From NCBI GenBank assembly GCA_938002965.1, contig CALKZY010000015.1:62001-126000 (forward strand): a stretch of DNA of 64,000 nucleotides, in the 5' to 3' direction. This document shows, piece after piece, positions 33,927 through 45,114 of this stretch (position 1 is its first letter; every line of letters begins with the position of its first letter). The notes beneath the pieces were generated by a model. That model was not told the DNA's origin, searched no databases, and saw only the letters and a program-made list of their open reading frames with translations. This DNA comes from an uncultured Acidimicrobiales bacterium (GTDB lineage: Bacteria > Actinomycetota > Acidimicrobiia > Acidimicrobiales > SZUA-35). The position numbers and the translations under genes were made by a program.

Positions 33927-35126
33927 ATGGCTATCCAAGGATCAGGCCCGCTTGCCGGGGTGCGTGTCGTCGAGCTGGCGACGGTGGTGATGGCCCCGCT
34001 GGCCACCCGGGCGCTGGCTGACATGGGAGCTGACGTGATTCGAGTCGAGGCACCCGGCGGCGATTTCATGCGGGACTTCGACCCGAAGCGAAATCCGAAG
34101 ATGGGTGGCTTCGCCATGGGCGTCAACCGCAACAAGAAGTCGGTTGTCCTCGATCTTAAGAAACCCGAGGGCCATGCTGCGTTCTGCGACTTGGTAGCTA
34201 CCGCCGACGCGCTGGTAACCAATGTTCGCCCTAGAGCCTTGAAATCGCTCAAGGTCACCGATGCCGACTTGCGTCCTCACCGACCCGATCTGGTCTACTG
34301 CTCTGCCACCGGGTTCGGCAGCGACGGCCCGTACGCCGACAAGGCGGCCTATGACGACGTCATCCAGGCCGCCTCGGGATTGGCCTCGATGTTCACCTGG
34401 ATGGGCGATCAGCCGTCCTTTATGCCCAGCATCATCGCCGACAAGGTGGTCGCCGTGCATATTTCCTACGCCGTGCTCGCCGCCCTCTATCGGCGGGCCA
34501 CGACCGGCGAGGGCGATTTCATCGAGGTTCCGATGGGCGAGACCATGGCGGCGTTCAACCTGGTTGAACACCTCAGTGGACACACCTTTAAGCCACCCGA
34601 AGGTGGATTTAGCTACCTCAGGCTGCGGACGAAACACCGCCGACCCCGCCGATCTGCTGACGGCTGGGTCTGCATCTTGCCCTACAGCGACCGAAATTGG
34701 GCTGACTTCTTCGCCCTTGCCGACCTTGACCACTACGCAGAGGACCCACGATTCGATTCGGTCAACGTCAGGATTGCCAATGTTGATGCGCTATACGGCC
34801 TTCTAGACGAGATCGTGAAGACCAGGACGACGGCCGAGTGGATGACGCTATGCGACGAGCACTCGATTCCCGCCGTTCCGGTGGTGGACCTCGAACACAT
34901 CGACGAAGATCCCCACTTCAACGCTGTCGGGCTACTTGAGGACTACCAACACCCAACCGAGGGCGCATGCGTGAATGTGAAGGATCCCATTGCCTTCCGA
35001 TCAGGTTCGACCGGCCTTCGCCATCCACCACCCGGCCTAGGGCAACACACCAGGCAAGTCTTTGGAGCTCTTGGCTACGACGATGACCGCATCACCAAGC
35101 TCGAAGCTCACAACAACGACCCGTAG
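33927..35126 (+). CDS. CoA-transferase family III (CaiB/BaiF), 399 aa
   Basis: ATG 33927 is the best start (a TTG at 33918 is possible). Family III hallmarks are PLAGVRVVELATVVMAP at the N-terminus, GADVIRVEAPGGDFMRDFDP, NRNKKSVVLDLKKPEGHAAF, VTNVRPRALKSL, and a conserved Asp region DLVYCSATGFGSDGPYADK. The C-terminus has the usual EHSIPAVPVVDLE...PHF segment. These enzymes move CoA between organic acids by an aspartyl-CoA intermediate. The next gene, an acyl-CoA synthetase, suggests a shared acyl-CoA catabolic route. Confidence 0.88.
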   Translation: MAIQGSGPLAGVRVVELATVVMAPLATRALADMGADVIRVEAPGGDFMRDFDPKRNPKMGGFAMGVNRNKKSVVLDLKKPEGHAAFCDLVATADALVTNVRPRALKSLKVTDADLRPHRPDLVYCSATGFGSDGPYADKAAYDDVIQAASGLASMFTWMGDQPSFMPSIIADKVVAVHISYAVLAALYRRATTGEGDFIEVPMGETMAAFNLVEHLSGHTFKPPEGGFSYLRLRTKHRRPRRSADGWVCILPYSDRNWADFFALADLDHYAEDPRFDSVNVRIANVDALYGLLDEIVKTRTTAEWMTLCDEHSIPAVPVVDLEHIDEDPHFNAVGLLEDYQHPTEGACVNVKDPIAFRSGSTGLRHPPPGLGQHTRQVFGALGYDDDRITKLEAHNNDP

Positions 35127-35168
35127 ACTGTGGCGAACCGCTGGCAGGCGACAAAAAGGGGAGAGCTT

Positions 35169-36800
35169 ATGGCCAACATGACCGACTACGAACAGGAACG
35201 GGCGGCCTTCAGCATCGACGTCCCAGAAGTGTTCAACGCCACTCGGGATGTGGTCGACGTTCAGGCTGCCGCAAACCCCGATGCCAATGCGCTACTCATG
35301 GTCTCGCCCGACGGGCGAACTGCCGACGCTTACAGCTTCGCTCAGCTTCGCGACCGGAGCATGCAGGTAGCCCAGGTTCTGGCCGATGCAGGCGTCACCA
35401 AAGGCGAGCGGGTCTTCGTCATGCTGCCGCGGGTAGTCGGCTGGTATGACACGGTTCTCGGAGCGATCCGCCTTGGAGCCATCCCCATGCCGGGCACGAC
35501 GCAGTTGAAGCCGAAAGACATCGAGTACCGCATCAACAAGGCCGAAGCCTCCGTCGTTGTTACCGACGCCGACGGCATGGCGAAGATCGATGAGATCCGC
35601 GACCGATGCCCGTCACTCACCACCACAATGGTTGTCGGAAGGGGGTCCGCAGCCGAACGTTGGGTGGACTTGGAAGCAGCTCGTCAAGCCGCACCGGCCT
35701 CCGAACCGCCGTTGGAACAGACTGCCTCAACCGATCCCCTGCTGATCTACTTCACCTCCGGTACCACCGGCAATCCGAAGATGGTGCTTCACACGCAGGC
35801 GTCGTATGGGATCGGCCATCAGATCACTGCCCGGTACTGGCAAGACCTTGGCCCCGGTGACGTCTTTTGGGGAGTGTCAGACACCGGCTGGGCCAAAGCA
35901 GCGTGGTCCAAACTGTTCGGCCAGTGGGCGGTAGGCGCTACCGTCATGGCCTGGAACGCTCAAGGCAAGCCCGACTTCGGCCAGATGCTGGAGATGATCG
36001 TCACCCACGGCGTCACCGTGTTCTGCGCGCCACCCACCATTTACCGCAACTTCGTTGTCCGTGACTTGGGCGACTACGACTTCTCGAAGTTACGGCACTG
36101 CCTCGCTGCCGGTGAGGCTCTCAACCCAGAGACGTTCGAGTCCTGGAAAGCGGCCACGGGAACCGAAATCCATGACGGCTACGGCCAAACCGAGACCGTT
36201 AACCTGTTGGCCAACTACCCCTGTATGGAGATCAAGCCGGGTGCCCTTGGCAAACCCACACCTGGGCTTGAGGTCGCGGTCGTTGACGACGAAGGCAAAC
36301 CACTGCCTCCGGACTCAGAAGGCCAGATTGCGGTCAAAGTCAAACCTGAGCGGCCACGCTGGTTGTTCACCGAATACTGGCGTGATCCTGAAGCAACGGC
36401 CAATGCCCACATAGGCGACTACTACCTGACCGGAGATCGGGCGTACGTCGACGGCGACGGCTACTTCTGGTTCCAGAGTCGAGACGACGATGTGATTATC
36501 TCCGCTGGCTACCGGATAGGCCCGTTCGAGGTTGAGTCAGTCATCATGGAACACCCGGCGGTGGCCGAAACCGCCGTTATCGGCGTGCCTGACGAGGTCC
36601 GAGGCGAGGTGGTCAAGGCGTTCGTCATCCTGGCTCCCGGCCACGAGCGGTCCGATGATCTGGCTTCCGAAATCCAAGACCACGTGAAAGCTCAGACTGC
36701 GCCGTACAAGTATCCCCGTCACGTTGAGTTCGTGGACGAGCTACCCAAGACTGTCTCAGGCAAGATTCGGCGAGTCGAACTACGCCAGCGCCCGGTGTAG
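35169..36800 (+). CDS. medium-chain acyl-CoA synthetase (AMP-binding), 543 aa
   Basis: ATG 35169 has a strong aggggagag site and is preferred over GTG 35130. ANL-superfamily motifs are present: the P-loop YFTSGTTGNPKMVLHT, DGYGQTET (A5), YYLTGDRAYVDGDGY (A7), RDDDVIISAGYRIGP (A8) and the catalytic Lys in PKTVSGKIRR (A10). The pattern (FWGVSDTGWAKAAWS) is that of ACSM-type medium-chain acyl-CoA ligases. It makes acyl-CoA from a carboxylate, ATP and CoA, and probably shares an operon with the upstream CoA-transferase. Confidence 0.9.
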   Translation: MANMTDYEQERAAFSIDVPEVFNATRDVVDVQAAANPDANALLMVSPDGRTADAYSFAQLRDRSMQVAQVLADAGVTKGERVFVMLPRVVGWYDTVLGAIRLGAIPMPGTTQLKPKDIEYRINKAEASVVVTDADGMAKIDEIRDRCPSLTTTMVVGRGSAAERWVDLEAARQAAPASEPPLEQTASTDPLLIYFTSGTTGNPKMVLHTQASYGIGHQITARYWQDLGPGDVFWGVSDTGWAKAAWSKLFGQWAVGATVMAWNAQGKPDFGQMLEMIVTHGVTVFCAPPTIYRNFVVRDLGDYDFSKLRHCLAAGEALNPETFESWKAATGTEIHDGYGQTETVNLLANYPCMEIKPGALGKPTPGLEVAVVDDEGKPLPPDSEGQIAVKVKPERPRWLFTEYWRDPEATANAHIGDYYLTGDRAYVDGDGYFWFQSRDDDVIISAGYRIGPFEVESVIMEHPAVAETAVIGVPDEVRGEVVKAFVILAPGHERSDDLASEIQDHVKAQTAPYKYPRHVEFVDELPKTVSGKIRRVELRQRPV

Positions 36801-36897
36801 ACGGCAGACCGAACATCTCGCTGGTCAGAACGTCCTCGAAACTGAGGTTGTGATGCCCCACCGCCGCCTCGATGTTCCATGCACCAGCCTTAGGCGG

Positions 36898-36932
36898 GCA
36901 AAAACAAACCCTCTCGCCTGATGGTGAGAGGG
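36898..36932 (-). terminator. rho-independent terminator after tRNA-Asn
   Basis: On the minus strand CCCTCTC, a 10-base loop and GAGAGGG (36909-36932) are followed by TTTGTTTTTG. It lies 42 bp past the 3' end of tRNA-Asn in its direction of transcription, and also in the 3' region of the acyl-CoA synthetase gene on the other strand. Confidence 0.75.
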
Positions 36933-36974
36933 TGTTCCGCCTGGTAAGGCACGTGAGCCGATAGCTCACACTTG

Positions 36975-37047
36975 CTCCGGGGGTGAGGCTCGAACTCACG
37001 ACCCACTGATTAACAGTCAGTTGCTCTGCCAACTGAGCTACCCCGGA
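36975..37047 (-). tRNA. tRNA-Asn(GTT)
   Basis: The cloverleaf is complete: acceptor TCCGGGG/CCCCGGA, D arm AGCTCAGTTGGCAGAGC, anticodon loop CTGTTAA (anticodon GTT), T arm GTGAGTTCGAGCCTCAC and discriminator G. The following bases are CA, so CCA is not fully encoded. Confidence 0.95.
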
Positions 37048-37139
37048 TAGCGACCGTCAGGATACCAAGAACCGAACGTACTCGATGCCCGATTTAGCGT
37101 TTCTTGCCGGTGACCGGGCCGGCGGATGTGCCGGGCCGT

Positions 37140-38366
37140 TCAGTCGAGGTAGTCACGCAGCCGGTCGCTGCGAATGGGGTGTCGCAGTTTGGCCAAGGTC
37201 TTCGACTCGATCTGACGAATACGCTCGCGGGTCACGCCAAAGGCGAGACCGACTTCCTCCAAGGTCCGGGGACGGCCGTCCTCCAAGCCAAAGCGAAGTC
37301 GGACAACTTCAGACTCACGGTCGGAAAGGTCACCGAGGACGTCTTCAACCGCCTGGATCAAGAGCTTTCGGGCAGCCAGGTCAAGCGGCGCCGCCCCTTT
37401 GTCGGCGATGAAGTCAGCCATTGAGGTGTCATCCTCGTCGCCAATCGGCGTGTCGAGCGACAACGGATCCTGAGAGGCCACTCGCAAGACCTCCTCGACT
37501 TTCTCCACCGTTAGATCGACCTCATGAGCAAGCTCAGCGACCGTCGGGTCTCGCTCTAGGCGGGAGCTTAGGTACCGCTGAGCCCGCATCACCTTGTTGA
37601 TCGACTCCACCATGTGGACCGGGACCCGAATAGTTCTCGACTGATCAGCCACGGCCCTGGTAATCGCCTGGCGAATCCACCAGGTGGCGTAGGTGGAGAA
37701 CTTGAAGCCCTTGGTGTAGTCGAACTTCTGGACGGCCCGCATAAGCCCCAGATTGCCCTCCTGGATGAGATCTAGGATGGCTACCCCTCTACCCACATGA
37801 CGCTTTGCAATGGACACCACAAGCCGCAGATTGGCGGAGATGAGATCCATTCTGGCAGCATCACCGTCGGCCACCGAGCGACGCAGCTGACGCTGACGAT
37901 CACGGGGTTCTTCGCTCCACAGGCCATCGGCCATCAAAGCCGACACGGTGGCGGCCGATTCGTTGCCGGCCTCAATACGTTTGGCCAAAGACACTTCTTC
38001 TGGAGCGGTCAGAAGAGAAACCCGGCCGATTTCCTTGAGATACATGCGCACAGGATCAGATGATCCACTGGCTCGGGCCATGGCGGCCGCGGCAGCGCGA
38101 GCCGGGTCAACATTTCGACGCAGCCGACGAGTACCGATACCGTCGAATTCGCTTGGATCCACCGGGTCCTCGTCAAACGGGATGGCGTTTTCCTCCATGA
38201 ACACCCGGATCTCAGCCAGAACGTCGGGGGTCAATTCAACCCCGGCCACCACCGCGACCACGTCGTCGGTAGTAAGCGGTCGCCCGGAGCGCGAACGAAG
38301 CAGGAGACGTTTCTTGTCTTCTTCTCCTAGCGCTACGGAAGCGGCGTTATGGTTGGCCTCGCTCAA
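37140..38366 (-). CDS. rpoD: principal RNA polymerase sigma factor (RpoD/SigA type)
   Basis: Region 1.2 is at [18 protein letters not shown]. Region 2 is at [19 protein letters not shown]...[19 protein letters not shown], with the -10-recognition and melting residues. Region 3 is at [18 protein letters not shown] sequence, and region 4 with its HTH is at [20 protein letters not shown]. The N-terminal 1.1-like region (1-60) is short, and the total of 408 residues is small for a group 1 sigma. The TGA stop of dnaG overlaps its ATG, so dnaG-rpoD are co-transcribed, as in the classic macromolecular synthesis operon (here without rpsU). Confidence 0.95.
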   Translation of the reverse strand: MSEANHNAASVALGEEDKKRLLLRSRSGRPLTTDDVVAVVAGVELTPDVLAEIRVFMEENAIPFDEDPVDPSEFDGIGTRRLRRNVDPARAAAAAMARASGSSDPVRMYLKEIGRVSLLTAPEEVSLAKRIEAGNESAATVSALMADGLWSEEPRDRQRQLRRSVADGDAARMDLISANLRLVVSIAKRHVGRGVAILDLIQEGNLGLMRAVQKFDYTKGFKFSTYATWWIRQAITRAVADQSRTIRVPVHMVESINKVMRAQRYLSSRLERDPTVAELAHEVDLTVEKVEEVLRVASQDPLSLDTPIGDEDDTSMADFIADKGAAPLDLAARKLLIQAVEDVLGDLSDRESEVVRLRFGLEDGRPRTLEEVGLAFGVTRERIRQIESKTLAKLRHPIRSDRLRDYLD

Positions 38367-40165
38367 CTCCGCCCTTCCTCGGCTGTGCTGCTCGTCGGTT
38401 CCTCATCTTCGCCCTCTCTCAACCAAGCTAGCAACTCGGCGATGACCTCTACCCGTCGGCCGGGGTTTCGAATTTCCTCCAGCTGCAACCGAAGCCAAGT
38501 GTGGTGGCGAAAAATCTCGGGACGGGACGCCGCATCGGCGAGACCAAGCGTCTCCTTGGATGACGCCATCTCCATCTCCACAAGATTCTCCCACAATCGG
38601 GCCGCGACATCCATTGGCTCCGCTTCGGACTCATCCACTGACAGGCGTTGCACCAGCTCGGCGACCTCAGGGCCGCCGGAACTCATCACATCATGCAGGC
38701 CGTCGTTTGTTGAGATGAGCTCGTACACCGCGGCGCACAATGGGTCGGCGAAGAGATCGCCACTCAGCAACTCGGCCATCTCGTCCGAGCGATGTACTAG
38801 CAACTTGAGAGCCTCCAGCTCGGGACTCTGGTGCGGGCCAGCGCGACCAACGGCCTCGGCTCTCGGTCGAGCCGCCCGGGCTTGAGACCCCTCCCCCGCT
38901 TTCAACTGGGATCGTAACAGATTCAGGTCAAGCCGACAGCGTGATGCCACACTGACCACGTACTGGTCACGAACCAACGCGTCGGGATGCTCCCGAATCA
39001 TGTTCAATGCCCGTTCAGCGCCTTTGGCCCGACCTTCAGCGGTCGACATGTCGGCGTCATCAAGGGCCCGGTTGATTCGAAACTCTAGAAACGGCTTGGC
39101 CCCTTCGATCGCCGCCACCAGACGTGCCGGGTCCGAGCGGGCTAAGTCACCAGGGTCACGCCCCTCCGGTAGGTCGGCAACAGCGACATCGATGTCGTGT
39201 TCCTTTTCCCAGGCATAGAAGCGAGCGGCCGCGTCCTGACCAGCGGAGTCGGCATCAAAGGCCAGCACGACCTTCTGAGCAAACCGCCGCAGCATCTTTA
39301 CGTGTTCATCAGTCAACGCCGTGCCACAGGTGGCAACGGCCCGATCCAGACCGGCCACAGCGAAACCAATGGCGTCGGTATAGCCCTCACAAACAATGAC
39401 CTGATCAGCCTCGACAATGGCTGTCTTGGCCCAGTTCAAGCCGTACAGAAGGCGACTTTTAGCGTAGACCGTCGACTCGGACGAGTTCTTGTACTTCGGG
39501 CCATCGTGACCAGGCATGATTCGTCCGCCGAAGCCAACCGCGGCCCCCTGGGCATCAAAGATCGGGAACACCACGCGAGCCCGGAAGGCGTCTTGTTGAC
39601 GACTCCGCCGGTTGATGAATCCAAGTCCACTGTCCACCAGGTCGCTATCGGGGATCTTCAGTGCCCTAGCCAGGGCGTCCCAACCGTCTGGAGCCCAGCC
39701 GATCTTGTAACGACGAACGATCTCGCCGTCGTAACCACGCGAACGCAGATAGCTTCTGGCCGCGCCAGCATCTTCGGAAGTCAACAGCCGATCGTGGTAC
39801 CAGTCGACGGCCCTAGCTACTACCTCCTGCAGTTGGGTCTTGCGCCGTCGCGTCTCCCCCTCGTCCGATGAGGTGTAGCGAAGGTTGATCCCAGCTCGAT
39901 GAGCCAAGGTTTCGACCGCTCCGACAAAGTCGAGTTGCTCCTTCTCCCGAACAAAGGTGATGATGTCGCCACCAACACCGCAACCGAAGCAGTAGTAGAC
40001 GCCCTCCTCGGAGTTGACCGAGAACGAGGGCGTCTTCTCACTGTGGAACGGGCAAAGGCCGCTGAAGCGACGGCCAACGCGCCGAAGCTGGGTGTACTGC
40101 GATACAACAGCAACAATGTCGCTGTCATCTCTGACCCTGGCCACATCCTCGTCAACGATGCCCAC
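38363..40165 (-). CDS. dnaG: DNA primase DnaG
   Basis: The zinc-binding domain has Cys38, His41, Cys59 and Cys62 ([25 protein letters not shown]). The catalytic core has [19 protein letters not shown] and the TOPRIM motifs [13 protein letters not shown] and [16 protein letters not shown] helicase-binding C-terminal domain follows (from about 440). The length of 600 is normal. It makes RNA primers for chromosome replication. The gene overlaps rpoD by ATGA. Confidence 0.96.
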   Translation of the reverse strand: MGIVDEDVARVRDDSDIVAVVSQYTQLRRVGRRFSGLCPFHSEKTPSFSVNSEEGVYYCFGCGVGGDIITFVREKEQLDFVGAVETLAHRAGINLRYTSSDEGETRRRKTQLQEVVARAVDWYHDRLLTSEDAGAARSYLRSRGYDGEIVRRYKIGWAPDGWDALARALKIPDSDLVDSGLGFINRRSRQQDAFRARVVFPIFDAQGAAVGFGGRIMPGHDGPKYKNSSESTVYAKSRLLYGLNWAKTAIVEADQVIVCEGYTDAIGFAVAGLDRAVATCGTALTDEHVKMLRRFAQKVVLAFDADSAGQDAAARFYAWEKEHDIDVAVADLPEGRDPGDLARSDPARLVAAIEGAKPFLEFRINRALDDADMSTAEGRAKGAERALNMIREHPDALVRDQYVVSVASRCRLDLNLLRSQLKAGEGSQARAARPRAEAVGRAGPHQSPELEALKLLVHRSDEMAELLSGDLFADPLCAAVYELISTNDGLHDVMSSGGPEVAELVQRLSVDESEAEPMDVAARLWENLVEMEMASSKETLGLADAASRPEIFRHHTWLRLQLEEIRNPGRRVEVIAELLAWLREGEDEEPTSSTAEEGRS

Positions 40166-40227
40166 TACGGTCCAAGTTACCCTTGCCCGCTGACATTTGC
40201 CGTGTGGCGAAGATCTCGTCCCGTAAG

Positions 40228-40926
40228 TTAGACGACGGCCCTCAACAGCTTGTAGGCCTCAGCGAACTCGACGCCGATCTCCTTGCCCCGCAGGCAGGCC
40301 AGCGCCTCGACAGATTCCGGCGCTCTAATATGGGGCGACGGGCGGGCTTGAGTCACATAGGCGGCCAACGCCTCCTGCTTACGATCCAGATGCTCGCTGA
40401 TATCAATGAAGAGTTCAGGCCGCGGAATCGCCTCTTTCCACCACATGATCTTGGGTGACTCGTAGACCGCGATATTCGGCACCAACCACTTACCGAAAAC
40501 CGGTGAGATCGGCCGCAACGCGGCAAGAGCCGTGTCGAACGTCACTACGTGGTCTTGGTCATAGTCGGCGCCCGACGGGATCAGAACAAGTTCTGGTTCA
40601 AACTGATTCAGTTCCTTTTCGAATCGATCGACAACGTCTCGCTTTGGGACCGTGTCCAGCTTTTCGATCAGGTCCTGATCCGGATAAAGAATATCCCACT
40701 CGAAGTTGAGAAGCTTGGCCACATCGTTGATTTCGTCAACGCGCTGATCAAAACTCGTGCCTCCCTCCAGCCCGTAGTGATGAAAACCATCGACGGACAT
40801 GAACAGGGTGCGGATCGACGCGCCATAATCGGCCAGTCGAGCCATGAGCCCGCCGCAACCGAGGGCCTCGTCATCGGCGTGAGGCGCGATGACGAGCACC
40901 CGGTTGCAAAGGTTTAGATCAAGCAC
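40228..40926 (-). CDS. PIG-L/LmbE-family N-acetylglucosamine deacetylase-like protein
   Basis: The zinc-binding motif is HADDEALGCGG near residue 16, a variant of the family PHPDDE motif. VLIPSGADYDQDHVVTFDTA supplies the second His cluster. The family removes acetyl groups from GlcNAc conjugates in mycothiol, glycolipid and antibiotic pathways. The gene overlaps the upstream epimerase by 8 bp. Together they suggest sugar modification for a cell-surface glycan or glycoconjugate rather than mycothiol (no mshA, mshC or mshD nearby). Confidence 0.8.
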   Translation of the reverse strand: MLDLNLCNRVLVIAPHADDEALGCGGLMARLADYGASIRTLFMSVDGFHHYGLEGGTSFDQRVDEINDVAKLLNFEWDILYPDQDLIEKLDTVPKRDVVDRFEKELNQFEPELVLIPSGADYDQDHVVTFDTALAALRPISPVFGKWLVPNIAVYESPKIMWWKEAIPRPELFIDISEHLDRKQEALAAYVTQARPSPHIRAPESVEALACLRGKEIGVEFAEAYKLLRAVV

Positions 40927-41944
40927 CGCTGGCGGCCTGGCGGGCCTCGACGATCGGACGGTAGTACTCGATCGTCTCCAGGATCAGATCCCGAAGGTCG
41001 ACGCTGGGCTTCCAGCCGACCGCCGGAGCGTTGGCCAAGACCGGAGTCTTTTCGAAGGACTCGGCTTCCTCGTAGAGATCACCGTGAATCTTCTTAGCAT
41101 CGGCGTAGACAACCTCGGAATCAGATTCGGTCATCTCCTTAACCAGATCAGCCAAACCTCGAACCGTGATGTTGTTGTCCGGGTTGCCGATGTTGTAAAT
41201 CATCTTGCCGCTCTCGAGGGCATCGTCCATGTGCTCGATGATGAAACGGGTCAAGTCACTGACCGACAGGAACGCCCTCAGCTGCTCGCCGGTGGCGAAG
41301 ACCGTGATGTCGTCGCCAACCAGAGCCTGCTGAACGAAGGTGGGAACAACGAATCCACCCATCTCGGACTGGCGGGGGCCGGTCACGTTGAACGGCCGGA
41401 TCACGATAGCTCGCAAGCCGCGGTGCATTGAGTTGGCCACGATGGCCTCGGTGAGGCATTTGGCAATGGCGTACTCGATGCGCACTGAATACTCGACCGG
41501 CACCTGAATAGTGTCGGTTTCGGCCAGCTCGCCCGAGCGACCGTAAACCTCAGCCGACGAGAAGTCGACCATCGGAACGTCGTGCTCGATGCACTGCTCA
41601 ACCACAAGCTGGCAGGCTCGAACAATGTCATGACCGAGGCGACCGGCAAAGCGGAGAATGCCGGCAGGACCGACGAGTGACGCGGCATGGACCACACGGT
41701 CGGCGCCGGCAACATCGCCGCCACCTTCGAAATAGTCCTGCACGCTCATTTTGAGCACGGTGCAATCTGGATTGTTGTCGTATGGCGCGGTCGGAATGAC
41801 CGAGCTGACCATCGAATCGATGATCACTACTTTCTTGCCGGCTTCGAGGTACGCGTCAGCAACGAAGGATCCGATAAATCCCAGTCCGCCTGTAACGACG
41901 ACCGCGCCCGAAGTATCCACCTGACGAGGGTCCTGCAGTTCCAT
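40919..41944 (-). CDS. NAD-dependent epimerase/dehydratase (extended SDR), 341 aa
   Basis: The Rossmann motif is VVTGGLGFIGSFVADAY near residue 17. The catalytic pair is Y145 with K in YSVRIEYAIAKCLTEA, with an upstream Ser (VDFSSAEVYGRSGELAE). The C-terminal half matches nucleotide-sugar 4-epimerases or decarboxylases such as GalE and UDP-glucuronate enzymes. The exact reaction cannot be decided. It is coupled to the PIG-L gene downstream. The 250 bp upstream (41945-42194) contain no gene or motif I can name. Confidence 0.85.
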   Translation of the reverse strand: MELQDPRQVDTSGAVVVTGGLGFIGSFVADAYLEAGKKVVIIDSMVSSVIPTAPYDNNPDCTVLKMSVQDYFEGGGDVAGADRVVHAASLVGPAGILRFAGRLGHDIVRACQLVVEQCIEHDVPMVDFSSAEVYGRSGELAETDTIQVPVEYSVRIEYAIAKCLTEAIVANSMHRGLRAIVIRPFNVTGPRQSEMGGFVVPTFVQQALVGDDITVFATGEQLRAFLSVSDLTRFIIEHMDDALESGKMIYNIGNPDNNITVRGLADLVKEMTESDSEVVYADAKKIHGDLYEEAESFEKTPVLANAPAVGWKPSVDLRDLILETIEYYRPIVEARQAASGA

Positions 41945-42194
41945 TTTGCTCCCTATCCAAAGAGTCTTTGATGTAAGGACTCGTCGCTATCGACAAGCCG
42001 CCCGTTTGGGGCTAGCGGCGCCTACCTCGATGCCTTACGGCCTGAACGCTAGCCCTTACCGTCAACGATAGCCATGCACCATCACGCATCGAGATAGAGC
42101 AGGTAGGCAGATTCTCCCGAGCACCCAGGGTCAAATTCCGCAGATGCGCGCCAAAATACGTCTTGCACACAGCAGAACTACGGCGTCGTGTGGC

Positions 42195-43511
42195 CTAAAC
42201 CAGGCGTTCAGCCAGCCAGTCAACTACCTCGGCAATTGGAAGGCGAACCTGCTCCATTGAGTCACGTTCACGAACAGTGACCGCTTTGTCTTCCAGCGAA
42301 TCAAAGTCGAAGGTGATGCAGTACGGCGTGCCGATTTCATCTTGGCGTCGATACCGACGTCCAATAGCCTGCGTCTCGTCGTAGTCCGTCATCCAGTGGG
42401 GCTGGATGGTGGCCAGGAGTTCCTTGGCCGGCTCGGCCAGCTCGGGCTTCTTCGACAACGGCAGCACGGCGACTTTGTACGGGGCGATCCGGTGGTGCAG
42501 GCGCAACACCGTTCGGGTGTCGTCGTTCACCTGCTCTTCGTCGTAGGCAGCCATTAAGAAGGCCATCATGGTTCGGGTAGCCCCGGCAGCAGGTTCGATA
42601 ACGTGCGGCACGTAACGCTCGTTGTTGGCCTGATCGAAGTACTCGAGGCGCTGGCCGGAGTGCTCGGCATGTTGATCAAGGTCGTAGGAACCCCGATTAG
42701 CGATTCCTTCGAGCTCGTCCCAACCCCACGGGAACATGAACTCGACGTCGCTGGTGCCGGACGAGTAGTGGCTCAACTCGTCGGAGTCATGAGGTCGAAG
42801 ACGTAGCTGATCTTCAGCGATGCCATGGTCGATGTACCACTGGAACCGCTCTCGACACCAGTACTCGTACCACTGTTCCGACTCAGCCGGAGGCACGAAG
42901 AACTCCATCTCCATCTGTTCGAATTCCCGTGTGCGGAAAACGAAATTGCCCGGCGTTATCTCGTTGCGGAAGCTCTTTCCGATCTGGGCGATCCCGAACG
43001 GCGGGCGCTTCCTGGAGGTGTTCAGCACATTAGCGAAGTTGATGAACATGCCCTGGGCCGTTTCCGGTCGCAGGTAGGCCACCGCACCCTCGTCGGCTAC
43101 CGGGCCGGCCTGGGTCTTGAACATGAGATTGAACTGGCGCGGCTCAGTGAACTGCCCCGACATCCCACATGACGGGCACGTCTCAGGATCGTCAAGCTTG
43201 TCCTGGCGATGACGGGTTCCGCAATTGCGACAATCGACCAGTGGATCAGTGAAGTTGGCCAGATGCCCTGACGCGGTCCACACCGCAGGCGGGGAAAGGA
43301 TCGAAGCGTCGAGGCCGACGACGTCAGACCGCAACTGCACCATCGATCGCCACCAAGCGTCCTTGACATTTCGCAACATCAGCACGCCGACAGGACCGTA
43401 GTCATAGGTGGAACGGAAACCGCCATAGATCTCGGCCGAGGGAAACACGATCCCTCGCCGCTTGCTCAAGTTGACGATCTTGTCGAAAAGCGATGGTTCT
43501 GCTGCTGACAT
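42195..43511 (-). CDS. glyS: glycyl-tRNA synthetase (dimeric type)
   Basis: The frame is open to 43655, but ATG 43511 ([20 protein letters not shown]) is the standard N-terminus and gives 438 residues. Class II motifs are [19 protein letters not shown], an insertion with a zinc site ([12 protein letters not shown]...CPSCG), motif 2 in [21 protein letters not shown], and motif 3 in [20 protein letters not shown]. The C-terminal anticodon-binding domain starts near 340 ([10 protein letters not shown]). It is the alpha2 eukaryote/actinobacteria-type enzyme. Confidence 0.95.
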   Translation of the reverse strand: MSAAEPSLFDKIVNLSKRRGIVFPSAEIYGGFRSTYDYGPVGVLMLRNVKDAWWRSMVQLRSDVVGLDASILSPPAVWTASGHLANFTDPLVDCRNCGTRHRQDKLDDPETCPSCGMSGQFTEPRQFNLMFKTQAGPVADEGAVAYLRPETAQGMFINFANVLNTSRKRPPFGIAQIGKSFRNEITPGNFVFRTREFEQMEMEFFVPPAESEQWYEYWCRERFQWYIDHGIAEDQLRLRPHDSDELSHYSSGTSDVEFMFPWGWDELEGIANRGSYDLDQHAEHSGQRLEYFDQANNERYVPHVIEPAAGATRTMMAFLMAAYDEEQVNDDTRTVLRLHHRIAPYKVAVLPLSKKPELAEPAKELLATIQPHWMTDYDETQAIGRRYRRQDEIGTPYCITFDFDSLEDKAVTVRERDSMEQVRLPIAEVVDWLAERLV

Positions 43512-43678
43512 ACCAGCAGCGTAACCGAGTAAACAAGCAACAGATTCGATAATGCGGACATCAAATTCGAATAGCTGACCGATGCCACCAAACGGCTCGA
43601 TTGCGCCCCTCAGGACCCCGTCGACATCGTCCCCGGTCGGAGTGCGCATAATCAACGACGATCGGCCGATAGACCCAC

Positions 43679-45070
43679 ATGGCGATCAAGGTCAGTGGCC
43701 CCGCGGCCCATCAACGAACTGGAGACCCAACCACCACGTTCCTAGCAAGGCGAGTGCTGGCTGGGCTGGTCGACTTGGGCCTGGCTTCTGTGCCGGTGGC
43801 GCTTATCATCGTTCGTAGCGGGCCCGGTGGCCTACTCGAGAAACTGGACTTTCTGCTACTTCTCGCCGCCTTCACCGGCATTGTGGTGGTCGGTTTGATC
43901 GTCCCGACGCTGACCGGCGGGAGGACTCCCGGAAAGTTGTTGTTCGGCCTCTCGCTATCGCTGGAGGGCGGAGGACGCCCGTCGATTCGCCATCATGCCC
44001 TCCGCACAGCGGCGGCCATCGCCGATCTCATGCCTGGCGTCGTACCGGGATTGACCGGCTTTGCCGTCGCAGCCAGCAGCCCTCGCCGACAGCGTTTAGG
44101 GGACCGCTTGGCCGGGACCACCGTTATCGACCTGACCAATCCGCCATCCGAGACGAACACGAATATTCATCTAAACCAGGAGTTGGAGTTGGCCGACAAC
44201 GCAAACATACGGCCTGTGTTCTCGCTTCCAGAGCCGTCTAGTGAGGTGTTCAACATGAGCAGTGCCGACGACAATGCCGATCAGTCCATTGATCAAGACA
44301 TCGAGATCTTTGACCAAGCCCTCGAGACCGACGACCCCTCCGACGAAGCGGACGATTCGGACGATGTCGACTGGGTTGACGGTACTGTTTCGACCTTTAC
44401 CGTGGCTGAGGTCGTCGAGGAAGACGTGGAGGAACATGCTGAACCGGTGGAAGAAGTTCCCACCGACGAAAGTATTGATTTCGACACCGTCGACGAACCC
44501 GCCGACGAAGCCGAAGACGCCGTGGCCATCATTGAGCCCGAGGTCGCGGCCGCCGAACCCAAAGACCCTGCGGCGATCGTCGAACCAGCCGACACCCACA
44601 AGAGCCGCCTAGTGGCGACGTCGAAGACCGAAATCGAGTCGGCCAGTACCACCTATCCACTTCCGAGTCACCGTCAAACGTCAAGTGGCATCAACGAGGT
44701 CATCTCCACCGAGGCCGCGGTGGGCGAAATCGAAGACGCGGAAGAGCTTCGGACCACCGGCCCCGGAGTCACCGAAACACCGGCCGTCGAAGCTGACGGC
44801 GCCGCAAATGCGGATGAGGAAGCAGCGAAGCCTCAAGTAGAAATAGCCGAACAGCAAGAAGCAGAACAAGCAAAGGCAGAAGAACCCGAGGACGACCTCG
44901 TCGCACAAGCCGACGAGGTGGTGCACTCAGGCGAGGATCCCACAGCACCGGTCTGGAGCGAGGACTGGAACGCCTGGATCTGTTGGAATGACGGCGAGCA
45001 GGCGTGGCTTCGCTACGACAGCGCAATCGGCGAATGGCTCAGCATGGAGGCCGAGACAGCCGAACGCTAG
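43679..45070 (+). CDS. RDD-family membrane protein with long acidic tail, 463 aa
   Basis: The RDD domain spans residues 20-150: [20 protein letters not shown] (with the R-x-x-A-x-x-x-D pattern), two or three membrane helices, [13 protein letters not shown] and [13 protein letters not shown]. Residues 165-430 are a low-complexity Glu/Asp/Ala/Val tail. The last 30 residues ([18 protein letters not shown]...) form a Trp-rich module, perhaps binding a partner. The domain is thought to act in transport or membrane regulation, but the role is unknown. It is divergent from glyS. Confidence 0.75.
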   Translation: MAIKVSGPAAHQRTGDPTTTFLARRVLAGLVDLGLASVPVALIIVRSGPGGLLEKLDFLLLLAAFTGIVVVGLIVPTLTGGRTPGKLLFGLSLSLEGGGRPSIRHHALRTAAAIADLMPGVVPGLTGFAVAASSPRRQRLGDRLAGTTVIDLTNPPSETNTNIHLNQELELADNANIRPVFSLPEPSSEVFNMSSADDNADQSIDQDIEIFDQALETDDPSDEADDSDDVDWVDGTVSTFTVAEVVEEDVEEHAEPVEEVPTDESIDFDTVDEPADEAEDAVAIIEPEVAAAEPKDPAAIVEPADTHKSRLVATSKTEIESASTTYPLPSHRQTSSGINEVISTEAAVGEIEDAEELRTTGPGVTETPAVEADGAANADEEAAKPQVEIAEQQEAEQAKAEEPEDDLVAQADEVVHSGEDPTAPVWSEDWNAWICWNDGEQAWLRYDSAIGEWLSMEAETAER

Positions 45071-45114
45071 CTGCCCCGATGCACACGACGGCAACCAGCT
45101 ACCGGCATCTGTTG

